DNA of 48,944 nt from Gammaproteobacteria bacterium. Its GTDB lineage: Bacteria > Pseudomonadota > Gammaproteobacteria > Chromatiales > Chromatiaceae. How positions within the stretch are numbered: position 1 is the first letter of the stretch; each line of letters begins with the position of its first letter. This document shows, in pieces, positions 7,409 through 16,408 of the stretch. A program made the translations under genes and the position numbers. The stretch covers positions 1-48,944 of the forward strand of contig JAGRGY010000050.1 in assembly GCA_020445255.1 (NCBI GenBank), written 5' to 3'. The notes under the pieces are model-generated. The model was not told where the DNA came from and made no database searches. It saw only the letters and a program-made list of their open reading frames with translations.

Positions 7409-7693
7409 CCGGTTCGACTACGTTTGCAACCAGGATGGATAGGGATCTTCCCGACGAGATCCGGCGATGAAATCGAGCGTGCTGATGACCTTGTTTGCCC
7501 AGGATGACAGGGAGCGCAGAAATTCGGGGTGTCGCTTGACAAGCGTTGGCGGCGGTACGGGATGAGCCGGAGATCCTCTCTTGCAAGCGTGCCGCCCGGG
7601 GATCTTCGACCGTGCTTTATCCATCATCCCGGCAAAGGCCAGGATCCATGAGACCTGGGAGTTTTGACATCCGCCTGCGCCGGGAAGACGCAT
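7409..7693. other. intergenic stretch with a degenerate REP-like repeat
   Basis: No gene can be supported. The part nearest the cytochrome gene contains a dispersed-repeat hairpin (7626-7645). The rest has stop codons in all convincing frames and no recognisable protein. Confidence 0.5.
7626..7645. repeat. degenerate dispersed hairpin repeat (FAGM-type)
   Basis: The sequence atcccggcaaaggccaggat is an imperfect hairpin close to the widespread proteobacterial repeat ATCCCGGCGAAGGCCGGGAT. Read on the minus strand it gives SWILAFAGM, the well-known spurious peptide of such repeats. Another repeat of this general type lies at 40491-40561. Confidence 0.55.
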
Positions 7694-8104
7694 ATGCCAG
7701 TGAATAGACCCTCGGCCCGCTGGTTGCCTGCCTTGACATTTCTTGCCGCCGCCGCGGTTCATGCCGACGACGGGGATTACCTGTTCCACATCCAGTGCAC
7801 CGGCTGCCATCGATTCGGTCAGCACGCTTACGGTCCCGATCTCTGCGGCGTTGAGGGACGTCATGCCGGGAGCGCGCAGGGATATGAGTACACCCGGGCG
7901 ATGCGTGACTCCGGAATCGTCTGGAGCCGGGAACAACTGGAGCGTTTCCTTGAATCCCCCATGACGGTCGTGCCGGGAACCCGGATGGGCATCTTCGGGT
8001 TCGAGGAGCGTTCCACCCGCGAGCGGATCGCCGCATACGTGATGCAGCGATCCCGGGCCGCGGAGTGCCGCCTGCCAGTCCCCGGGCAGCCCGCGTCTCC
8101 GTGA
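7694..8104 (+). CDS. monohaem c-type cytochrome, periplasmic
   Basis: This 136-residue protein has an N-terminal Sec signal peptide (about residues 1-24, ending AVHA). The haem-binding CTGCH is at 35-39, and the probable distal ligand Met98 sits in GTRMGIFG, as in class I cytochromes related to cytochrome c2/c550. ATG 7694 is chosen because it starts the signal peptide directly and follows GGGAAG. The YGPDLCGVEGRHAGS segment after the haem is the usual class I pattern. It would shuttle electrons in the periplasm, for example from a sulfur or thiocyanate oxidation step to a terminal oxidase. It is separated from cynS by 571 bp, so co-regulation is uncertain. Confidence 0.88.
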   Translation: MPVNRPSARWLPALTFLAAAAVHADDGDYLFHIQCTGCHRFGQHAYGPDLCGVEGRHAGSAQGYEYTRAMRDSGIVWSREQLERFLESPMTVVPGTRMGIFGFEERSTRERIAAYVMQRSRAAECRLPVPGQPASP

Positions 8105-8830
8105 CTGCCCGCGGAATCGGATGACGCCCCGGCCCGGTTCCCCGGTTGACCTGACGATACGTGGCGGGTTCGCCATGCGGGGCGAAGAACGCATTGGTCG
8201 TCCCTGTTCGAGTGTTCATAGTTGCTAATGCGCTAATACCCAAACGGACCCGGCATGGCCAAGCGCGCCGGCTCGACAAAGTTTCATCCGATTAATCAAC
8301 CGCTTATTTTGATTTTCCTCGTTGTGGACGGCGTGGTATGGCGGCACCTGCGACTCGTCTCGAGTCCGGTCGCCCGCCGCTGATCCCAACGCGATCCGCA
8401 CGCCGCTCTGGCGCGGAGACGTCGACTGTCCGTTGACGTTGCCAATTCAAATATCTTCAGGGCCATTAGGCATTTGTGCCGATCTCTGGAGTAGACTTAA
8501 GTGAAACATTGATGACGGGACCATGACGCAGTGAGCGCCGAGTCCTGCCGCGATTGATGGTGTCCCAGGCATGTCCCGGACACGACGACACCTGTTAACT
8601 GGACGCCGGCATCAGCCGTCCCCGCACATGCCTGTGGGTTTACCGACTGTCGACCCACTGGATATGCGCCGGCTGCTTCGACAACCGTAGCGACAGCGTT
8701 CAGCTGCAGCGTGGTGCTGTGTGGCCGAAGGGTCGGTACGCGCCGCGTTCGGCGTGCCGCCGGCCAACATCAAGCGGTAGCGTTTGCGATCGTCTGAATA
8801 CGTGCAATCGACCGACGAGGATGGGAGGGT
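8105..8830. other. 726-bp intergenic region without a supported gene
   Basis: I read all frames and found only short, low-quality frames (for example 8322-8504) with no family resemblance. No tRNA-like cloverleaf was noticed. The final bases before the next gene carry a strong GGGAGGG ribosome site. The stretch could hold a decayed gene or a small RNA, but nothing positive can be shown. Confidence 0.4.
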
Positions 8831-9838
8831 ATGAACACGAGCCTGCTACGTGAAGCCTTTCGGCGGCTAAAGGGCCTCCCTTTCGCTGGCAGCGGGGAGA
8901 TCGGTCCTGCTGACCAATGTGAACCCTGCATCGAACAGGCGATGGATCTGCTCATCGATGAGACTGAACCACGCATACGACTGATTCCGGGCTACGAGGA
9001 GAGGCTGCGCGCACCGATTGTCGCCGCGTTCGGCTACATCGGGAGCATGGTCGACCTGCTGCCCGCTGCGCTACGGTGCAGCCGCAGCACCTACGTGTCC
9101 GACGCCCGCACGAATGCGTTCTTCGCCAACCCCGAACAGATGTGCGAGGTGTTCAGCAGCAGCCGCGAGGTTCGCGAATTGTTCAATGCGATGCCTATGG
9201 CGGCCGAATGCTGGGGCCTTCTGTGCATGCGCATGAACGAGTCCCGCCGGTTGGGTGTCGCCCTGGACGGTGACCAGATTCGCCGTGACGTGCTGCAGAC
9301 CCACATCAGTTTTTCCGACCACCAGGTCATGTCACCCGGCCATAGCGAGGACGACGCCAGGGAGGCACTGAAGTGCTGCATCTTCAAGAACCTCGCCGTA
9401 TTCGTCCAACGTCAGATGACCAAGGCGAAACGGGCGCAGCTTGCGCACGATACGCGCCGACGCGTGCTCGATGGACGCATACGTTCGGCGCACGACGAGG
9501 CGGAACGAACCCGACTTCAGGCCGAGTTGGAGGAACTGGACAGGCAACCCGGGCGTGGCACGCGTTTCGGCACGCTCGACGATTACCTGGATTTCGTCGA
9601 GAGCACGCTCCGCAATACTGAGGAATTCGTGGCCTGCAGAAACCGCGAAGTGAGGGTATCGCGACTTGGTGTTCAGATCAGCAACGACGACCCCGAACAG
9701 GGCCTGGCGTTTCCGGTCACCGAGATCTCGGTCGCGAGCCATGCGCCGCGCATCGCCGCGCTGGCATGCTTTCCGCGCGGGGAACTGCTGCCAGGACGCG
9801 ACATCGTGAAAGAAGCCAACCTGTTCTTTGCGGGCTGA
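8831..9838 (+). CDS. hypothetical protein, 335 residues, cysteine-rich N-terminal half
   Basis: I do not recognise the family. The coding case is good: ATG 8831 has GGGAGGG at the right distance and the frame is long and open. The protein is soluble, with no signal peptide or membrane span. Cysteines cluster in the N-terminal half (C30-x2-C33, C83, C105, C127, C132 and the pair C182-C183), which could bind a metal or a cofactor. Residues about 196-240 are charged and heptad-like, probably a coiled coil (RVLDGRIRSAHDEAERTRLQ). The C-terminal part is alpha-beta-like (LAFPVTEISVASHAPRIAAL). A smaller unknown gene follows 119 bp downstream on the same strand. Context gives no function. Confidence 0.75.
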   Translation: MNTSLLREAFRRLKGLPFAGSGEIGPADQCEPCIEQAMDLLIDETEPRIRLIPGYEERLRAPIVAAFGYIGSMVDLLPAALRCSRSTYVSDARTNAFFANPEQMCEVFSSSREVRELFNAMPMAAECWGLLCMRMNESRRLGVALDGDQIRRDVLQTHISFSDHQVMSPGHSEDDAREALKCCIFKNLAVFVQRQMTKAKRAQLAHDTRRRVLDGRIRSAHDEAERTRLQAELEELDRQPGRGTRFGTLDDYLDFVESTLRNTEEFVACRNREVRVSRLGVQISNDDPEQGLAFPVTEISVASHAPRIAALACFPRGELLPGRDIVKEANLFFAG

Positions 9839-9957
9839 CGTGCAAAACGTGTTGTGCGCATCCAAGCATGCGGGCGGGCTCGCGTGGACGTAAATAATGA
9901 AGACCCCGGGTGCACGCCGTACGTGTTCAATGGGGCGACCGAAGGCTGGAGGAGAAC

Positions 9958-10248
9958 ATGACCGAAGCATCCCATGACAACGCTGCGGTCCTCGCCGTGC
10001 TGGCGAAGGATTTCACAGATCACCGCTTTCCGCGATTGCTCGACCTGAAGGAAAAGGTCGACAACGGTAATGTCCTTGACGACCAGGAGTTCGAGTATCT
10101 CGCAAAGGTCCTCGAAGAGGCGGCCAGGGCGATGCCGCTGGCCGTCAACAATCCGGAATGGCACAGGCTGTCGGCTCAGGTGGCGAAGTTCTTTCATACA
10201 ATCACCGAAAAGGCACTCGAAAACGAGGAAAACCTGCGCTCGCGATGA
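9958..10248 (+). CDS. hypothetical protein, 96 residues
   Basis: This is an acidic, all-helical small protein with no known domain that I can name. ATG 9958 is preceded by GGAGGAG at good spacing, which is stronger than for upstream in-frame codons. Features are a Leu/Glu-rich centre (LLDLKEKVDNGNVLDDQEFE) and a predicted helix at the C-terminus. It sits between the 335-residue unknown and sdaA (76 bp away), all on the plus strand, but the gaps leave operon membership open. A regulatory or chaperone-like role is only a guess. Confidence 0.7.
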   Translation: MTEASHDNAAVLAVLAKDFTDHRFPRLLDLKEKVDNGNVLDDQEFEYLAKVLEEAARAMPLAVNNPEWHRLSAQVAKFFHTITEKALENEENLRSR

Positions 10249-10324
10249 GGACGTATGCGCCCTTCGTCACGCGCAATGACGACCGAAGGGGTGCGCATTC
10301 CACGTCAGCGAGGTACGGCGGCAG

Positions 10325-11704
<1,380 letters not shown>

Positions 11705-11728
11705 ATGCGCGCGGCCGATTGAGCCGTG

Positions 11729-12337
11729 TCAATGTCCGCGTGACGGGAAAGCCGGCAAGTGTAGCTGCCAGCGCAGCGCGGCCAGGCGCAGGGCGAGCAC
11801 CAGCGCCCCGGCAATCAATGCCGGAACAGGGGTGGGTATCTGCATCGCATCAAGTAGCTGCAATGTGATCGCTCCCAGCAATGCCGCAGACGCATAGATC
11901 TCGCGCCGCAGCACCAATGGCACACGATTCACCAGTACGTCGCGGATGATCCCGCCGACGACGCCGGACATCACCCCGGTCATCGCCGCGATCACGCCGG
12001 GCCCGAGCTGGTCGACGCCTATCCGCGTACCGACCACGGTGAACACGGCCAGGCCGAACGCGTCGGCGATCACAAGCAGGTTGCTGCGCGGATGGCGGAA
12101 GTGCGCCACGGCAAACGCGGCCAACCCGGAGGCGAGGGCCACCCAGACGTACAGCGGGTCGCGCACCCAGAACACGGGTGACACGCCGATCACCAGGTCG
12201 CGCAAGGTCCCGCCGCCGACCGCGGTGACGAACGCCAGCACGGCGGCGCCGAACAGGTCCATGCGCTTCTGACCGGCGGCGAGCGCCCCGGAGCAGGCAA
12301 ACACCGCCACGCCGAACAGGTCCAGCCAGTAGATCAC
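11729..12337 (-). CDS. TRIC-type (UPF0126/YicG) membrane channel protein
   Basis: This 202-residue inner-membrane protein has two repeated three-helix units, each with a glycine-rich GGGTLRD or GGIIRDV motif, the hallmark of prokaryotic TRIC (trimeric intracellular cation channel homologue) proteins. GTG 12337 is chosen: it gives the family length and overlaps the alr stop by 4 bp (GTGA), implying translational coupling. The membrane helices run throughout, and the end is a short positively charged tail. It is last in the dadA-alsT-alr operon; the family includes proposed K+ channels and some members near amino-acid genes. A link with alanine or glycine transport is possible but not proven. 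Confidence 0.85.
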   Translation of the reverse strand: MIYWLDLFGVAVFACSGALAAGQKRMDLFGAAVLAFVTAVGGGTLRDLVIGVSPVFWVRDPLYVWVALASGLAAFAVAHFRHPRSNLLVIADAFGLAVFTVVGTRIGVDQLGPGVIAAMTGVMSGVVGGIIRDVLVNRVPLVLRREIYASAALLGAITLQLLDAMQIPTPVPALIAGALVLALRLAALRWQLHLPAFPSRGH

Positions 12338-13419
12338 GCGGGCTCCCGGTATGTCAGCGGTACGCGCCGCGTGACGCCGGTGAACAGCTCGTAGGCGATG
12401 GTGTCCGCATGCCATGCGACCTCGTTGGCAAGGATCTGCTCGCCCCAGAGTTCGACGACGCTGCCAACGTGAGCGTCTGGGACCGGACTCAGGTCGACGG
12501 TCATCATGTCCATCGACACGCGCCCGACCACGCGGCTGCGCACGCCGTCGATCGCGACCGGGGTGCCGTCTTCGGCATGGCGTGGATAGCCGTCACCGTA
12601 GCCGATTGCGACGACACCGACGCGCATCGGACGCTCGCAGATGAAACGTCTTCCATAGCCGACCGCTTCGCCGGCCGCCAGGTCACGTATCGCGATGATC
12701 GCTGATTCGAGGCGCATGACGGGGCGCAGCAGGTCGCCGCTCGGGTTCGCCTGACCGAGCGGAGAGGCGCCGTACAGCATGATGCCGGGCCGGATCCAGC
12801 CGCCGCGCGTCGCTGGCAAGCCCAGTGTCGCGGCCGAGTTGGCGACGCTGAAGTCGTTCGCGAGACCCTGCGTGGCCGAGCGGAACACCTCGAGTTGGCG
12901 CTGCGTGTAGGCATTGTCGGTCTCGTCGGCACATGCAAAATGCGTCACTGGCACGAGCTCTGCGACATGCGCGCAGTCGCGGAGCGTAGCGTAGGCACTA
13001 TGAAACCCCTCGTTGTCGAAGCCGAGCCGGTGCATGCCGCTGTCGAGTTTCAGCCAAACCCGGTAGGGTCGTCGCGGCCTGCGGTCGAGCAGCCATCTCA
13101 GCTGGTGCTCTGCATGCACCACCTGGATGAACTGTTCAACATCGACGTCGACCAGCTCGTCGGGCTCGAAGACCCCTTCCAGCAGCACGATGTCGTTGTG
13201 GATGCCCGCCGCCCGCAGCTCTTTCGCCTCTTCAATACAGGCGACGCCGAACGCATCGGCCTCGTCAGCAAGGGCGCGCGACAGTGCCACCGCGCCGTGT
13301 CCATACGCATTGGCTTTGACCACGGCAACGGCGCGCGCGTCCGGTGCCAGCGACTTGGCATGGCGATAGTTGTAAACGAATGCCGCTCGATCGATAACGG
13401 CGCGGGTTGGACGTGACAT
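12334..13419 (-). CDS. alr: alanine racemase (PLP)
   Basis: This 361-residue fold-type III PLP enzyme interconverts L- and D-alanine. Lys35 in VVKANAYGHG forms the Schiff base. Tyr255 in GEAVGYGRRF corresponds to the second catalytic base (Tyr265 of the Geobacillus enzyme), and the conserved GYGDGYPR follows at 273-280. Full length for Alr. It is the third gene of the minus-strand operon dadA-alsT-alr-TRIC. Next to D-amino-acid dehydrogenase it has the catabolic role of DadX: it makes D-Ala for DadA. A separate biosynthetic alr may exist elsewhere. The product is also needed for peptidoglycan. Confidence 0.96.
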   Translation of the reverse strand: MSRPTRAVIDRAAFVYNYRHAKSLAPDARAVAVVKANAYGHGAVALSRALADEADAFGVACIEEAKELRAAGIHNDIVLLEGVFEPDELVDVDVEQFIQVVHAEHQLRWLLDRRPRRPYRVWLKLDSGMHRLGFDNEGFHSAYATLRDCAHVAELVPVTHFACADETDNAYTQRQLEVFRSATQGLANDFSVANSAATLGLPATRGGWIRPGIMLYGASPLGQANPSGDLLRPVMRLESAIIAIRDLAAGEAVGYGRRFICERPMRVGVVAIGYGDGYPRHAEDGTPVAIDGVRSRVVGRVSMDMMTVDLSPVPDAHVGSVVELWGEQILANEVAWHADTIAYELFTGVTRRVPLTYREPA

Positions 13420-13442
13420 CGGGTTCGTCTGTGTCTGGAAAT

Positions 13443-13468
13443 GGCTGGCCCGACGGCGCGGGCCAGCC
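13443..13468 (-). other. strong hairpin in the alsT-alr spacer
   Basis: Ggctggcccg pairs perfectly with cgggccagcc (10 bp, almost all GC) around a 6-nt loop. It lies in the 66-bp gap after the alsT stop and before alr. No T-run follows in the minus direction, so it is more likely a differential-stability or attenuation structure than a full terminator. Confidence 0.55.
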
Positions 13469-13485
13469 TGTCGGTTGCCGTTCGT

Positions 13486-14847
13486 CTATGCGTCCGCGTC
13501 TGCGCGCGCCAGGTACTCGCGGGTCAGCTTGAACACCACCGGGCTCAACAGCGCGAGTGCCAGCAGGTTCGGAATCGCCATCAATGCGTTGAGCGTGTCG
13601 GCGAGCAGCCAGGCGAAGTCGAGCTTCACCAGCGTGCCGACCATGACACCAAGGATCCACAGGATCCGGAACGGCACGATTGCCTTGACGCCGAAAAGGT
13701 ACTCGGCGCATTTTTCGCCGTAGAAGCTCCAACCGAGGATGGTCGTGAACGCGAACACCGCGAGCGCAACGGCGACGATCTGGGCACCGACGGTGGGTAG
13801 CGCCGAAGCGAACGCGGCCGAGGTCAGAGCGGCGCCGTTCTCGCCGCCGGTCCAGGCGCCCGAGGTCAGGATCACCAGTCCGGTCATCGTGCAGATCATG
13901 ATGGTGTCGATGAAAGTGCCGAGCATTGCGACCATGCCCTGCTTGACCGGATCCTTGGTGCGTGCTGCCGCATGCGCGATCGGCGCGCTGCCCAGGCCGG
14001 CCTCGTTCGAGAAGATCCCGCGCGCGACGCCGTATCGGATCGCCGCCCAGACCGCTGCACCGGCAAATCCGCCCTCGGCCGCAATCGGCGAGAAAGCGTG
14101 GGTGAACACCAGACCGAGTGCCGGGCCGATCTTGTCGGCATTGATCACGAGTACGATCAGTGCCGCGCCGATGTAGCCGATCGCCATGAGGGGCACCAGT
14201 TTGCCGGCCACGGCACCGATGCGCTTGATGCCGCCGAGCAGGACGGCCGCAGTAAGGCCCATCAGGATCAACCCGGTGGCAAAGGCGGGCACGCCAAACG
14301 TGGTCTCAAGGACCTGTGAGACCGAGTTCGACTGCACCGTGTTGCCGATGCCGAACCCTGCCAGCATGCCGAACAGTGCGAACAGGAATGCCAGCCACCC
14401 CCAATTGCTGCCGAGGCCGTTGCGGATGTAGTACATCGGGCCGCCGACGTGGTTACCCAGTTCGTCGACCTCGCGATAGCGCACGGCGAGCACCGCTTCG
14501 GCGAACTTGGTGGCCATGCCGACGAGCGCGGTGCACCACATCCAGAACAGGGCCCCCGGGCCACCGATGAACACCGCGGTTGCGACGCCGGCGATGTTGC
14601 CGGTGCCGACCGTCGCGGACAGGGCGGTCATCAAGGCGTTGAATGGTGTGACCTCACCCTCGCCCTCGACGTCGCTGGAGGTCTTGCGGCCTTGGAACAA
14701 CAGCCGAAAACCGCGTCCCACGTAGCGGATCGGCATGACTTTGAGGCCGGCCTGCAGGTACAGGCCGACTCCCAGGATCAGGACCAGCATGACCGGTCCC
14801 CAGACGATACCGTTCAACGACGATATCAATTCATGGATCATTTCCAC
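13486..14847 (-). CDS. sodium:alanine symporter (AGCS family)
   Basis: This 453-residue inner-membrane symporter of the alanine/glycine:cation symporter family has about 10 hydrophobic segments. Conserved AGCS motifs include VGTGNIAGVATAVFIGGPGA near the N-terminus and GIFSNEAGLGSAPIAHAAA in the middle. The start is GTG 14847, because GGAGGAG lies 6 nt upstream; the open frame continues to 14913, but that extension would run through the hairpin 14892-14913. It imports alanine (possibly glycine or serine) with sodium. The neighbours dadA and alr make it the uptake step of an alanine catabolic operon. It fits with the Na+-linked Mrp antiporter later in the window. Confidence 0.94.
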   Translation of the reverse strand: MEMIHELISSLNGIVWGPVMLVLILGVGLYLQAGLKVMPIRYVGRGFRLLFQGRKTSSDVEGEGEVTPFNALMTALSATVGTGNIAGVATAVFIGGPGALFWMWCTALVGMATKFAEAVLAVRYREVDELGNHVGGPMYYIRNGLGSNWGWLAFLFALFGMLAGFGIGNTVQSNSVSQVLETTFGVPAFATGLILMGLTAAVLLGGIKRIGAVAGKLVPLMAIGYIGAALIVLVINADKIGPALGLVFTHAFSPIAAEGGFAGAAVWAAIRYGVARGIFSNEAGLGSAPIAHAAARTKDPVKQGMVAMLGTFIDTIMICTMTGLVILTSGAWTGGENGAALTSAAFASALPTVGAQIVAVALAVFAFTTILGWSFYGEKCAEYLFGVKAIVPFRILWILGVMVGTLVKLDFAWLLADTLNALMAIPNLLALALLSPVVFKLTREYLARADADA

Positions 14848-14891
14848 AGCGTTCTCCTCCCCTTTGCGGTTACTTTTTGTATTCGGGGCGG

Positions 14892-14913
14892 GTGAGTGCG
14901 CATCGTCACTCAC
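14892..14913 (-). other. hairpin in the dadA-alsT spacer
   Basis: Gtgagtg (14892-14898) and cactcac (14907-14913) form a perfect 7-bp stem with an 8-nt loop in the 121-bp gap between dadA and alsT. There is no T-run. With the second hairpin before alr it suggests processing or differential expression within the operon. Confidence 0.45.
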
Positions 14914-14968
14914 GACCCCGACACGTCGAGGTCCATCGCCTGGTTTGCCCGGGCGTGGACCGTTTCGA

Positions 14969-16273
14969 TCAGGCGACGATCGGGATCACGCCGCCTTGTC
15001 TTCTGCCCGGCCGGTATGCCCGCGGGTAGCGGTGCATGGTCAGACCATCGAGTTCGATCTCTGTCGGATTGCCGTTGATGACGTCGGCCAGCAAACGTCC
15101 CGAACCGCACGACATGGTCCAGCCGAGCGTGCCGTGTCCGGTGTTGAGAAAAAGATTGTCGTAGGGTGTAGGGCCGACCACGGGGGTGCCGTCGGGTGTC
15201 ATCGGGCGCAGGCCCGTCCAGAACACCGCCTTTTCGATGTCGCCGCCGTCCGGGAAAAGGTCGCGCACGACATGTGTCACGGTACCTCGCCGGTCGTCCT
15301 TCAGCGCCAGCGAATACCCGGTGAGCTCGGCGGTGCCGGCAACCCGGATCCGGTCGCCGAGGCGTGTCACGGCGACCTTGTGCGTTTCGTCCATTACGGT
15401 GGAGCGTGGCGCCGCCTCGTCACACGTGACGGGCAGGGTCAGCGAGTAGCCCTTGACGGGATAGATCGGCAGCTCGATGCCGAGCGGCTTGAGCAGCAGC
15501 GGCGAATAGCTGCCGAGCGCAACCACGTAGTTGTCGGCCTGCATCAGGCCTGCGTCGGTATGCAGCCCAAGTACGCGCCTGTCGGCGATCAGCAGATCGT
15601 GTGCCGTGACGCCGAACTGGAACTCGACGCCGAGATTGCGGCACACCTGGCTCAGGTTGTCGGTGAACTTGTAGCAGTCGCCGGTTTCGTCGAGCGGCAG
15701 GCGCAACCCCCCGCTGAGCTTGTGCGCGACCCTGCCGAGTGCCGGTTCGGCGGCGACGCACTGCTCGACATCCAGGCGCTCGTAGGGGACGCCGCAGTCC
15801 TGCAGCACGGCGATGTCCTTGTCTGCTCCGTGGAGCTGCTTCACCGTCCTGAAAAGCTGCAGGGTGCCACGTGTGCGTGCGTCATATTCGATGCCCGTTT
15901 CGGCACGCAACTCGCCGAAAGCGATGCGGCTGTATTCGGCCAGCCGCAACATCCGGCTCTTGTTCACCGCATAACGTGACGCGGTGCAGTTGCGCAGCAT
16001 GTTCAACATGAAGCGTAGCATGGGACCGTCGATGCGCGGGTTGATCACCAGCGGCGAATGCTCGCTGAGCAGCCACTTGATCGCCTTCAACGGGATGCCC
16101 GGAGCGGCCCATGGCGCTGAGTAGCCGGGCGAGACCTGGCCGGCATTGGCAAAACTGGTCTCGAGGCCTGCACCTGCCTGACGGTCGATGACCGTGACCC
16201 GGTGGCCGGAGCGTGCGAGGTAAAAGGCGGTCGTCGTGCCGATGACGCCGCTGCCAACAACGATCGTGTGCAT
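14969..16273 (-). CDS. dadA: D-amino-acid dehydrogenase, small subunit
   Basis: This 434-residue FAD enzyme oxidises D-alanine to pyruvate and ammonia and feeds electrons to the respiratory chain. The N-terminal dinucleotide-binding motif VVGSGVIGTTTAFYLA is at residues 4-19. The family end TGHGTLGWTMSCGSGRLLAD is present near the C-terminus. ATG 16273 has GGGGGG 8 nt upstream; an earlier in-frame codon would add eight unlike residues. First gene of the minus-strand operon with alsT, alr and a TRIC gene, and divergent from an Lrp/AsnC regulator, as in dad loci of other proteobacteria. It is membrane-associated on the cytoplasmic side. Confidence 0.96.
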   Translation of the reverse strand: MHTIVVGSGVIGTTTAFYLARSGHRVTVIDRQAGAGLETSFANAGQVSPGYSAPWAAPGIPLKAIKWLLSEHSPLVINPRIDGPMLRFMLNMLRNCTASRYAVNKSRMLRLAEYSRIAFGELRAETGIEYDARTRGTLQLFRTVKQLHGADKDIAVLQDCGVPYERLDVEQCVAAEPALGRVAHKLSGGLRLPLDETGDCYKFTDNLSQVCRNLGVEFQFGVTAHDLLIADRRVLGLHTDAGLMQADNYVVALGSYSPLLLKPLGIELPIYPVKGYSLTLPVTCDEAAPRSTVMDETHKVAVTRLGDRIRVAGTAELTGYSLALKDDRRGTVTHVVRDLFPDGGDIEKAVFWTGLRPMTPDGTPVVGPTPYDNLFLNTGHGTLGWTMSCGSGRLLADVINGNPTEIELDGLTMHRYPRAYRPGRRQGGVIPIVA

Positions 16274-16373
16274 CTTTGGAGCCCCCCCGAAACACATCCG
16301 GACCGGGGAGAAATCCTAGGCGCTTGGCAACAAAAAGTTCTGTGCTTTTTGCTTTTCTACCAATAAAAAATCT

Positions 16374-16392
16374 TGAATAAATTATTTATTCA
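16374..16392. promoter_or_regulatory. palindromic operator candidate between dadA and the Lrp-type regulator
   Basis: TGAATAAAT T ATTTATTCA is a perfect 9-bp-arm palindrome in a strongly AT-rich patch, in contrast with the GC-rich surroundings. It ends 16 bp before the regulator ATG and lies about 100 bp from dadA. The partial matches ATCTTGAAT and ATTCTGAAC flank it. Lrp/AsnC proteins bind such AT-rich dyads, often in phased arrays. The alanine-responsive regulator next to it is the natural candidate ligand. Binding is inferred, not shown. Confidence 0.65.
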
Positions 16393-16408
16393 GTAAAAGA
16401 TTCTGAAC

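Noticed and set aside
7190..7507. Plus-strand frame over the GST remnant
   Set aside because: The other strand carries the recognisable protein text; this frame is a shadow without family resemblance.
8322..8504. 60-codon frame in the 726-bp gap
   Set aside because: No ribosome site, no family resemblance, and an arginine/proline-rich composition typical of random frames in GC-rich DNA.
13486..14913. Longer N-terminus for the alanine symporter (start near 14913)
   Set aside because: The extra 22 residues are polar and overlap a hairpin; GTG 14847 has an ideal GGAGGAG site and gives the family N-terminus.
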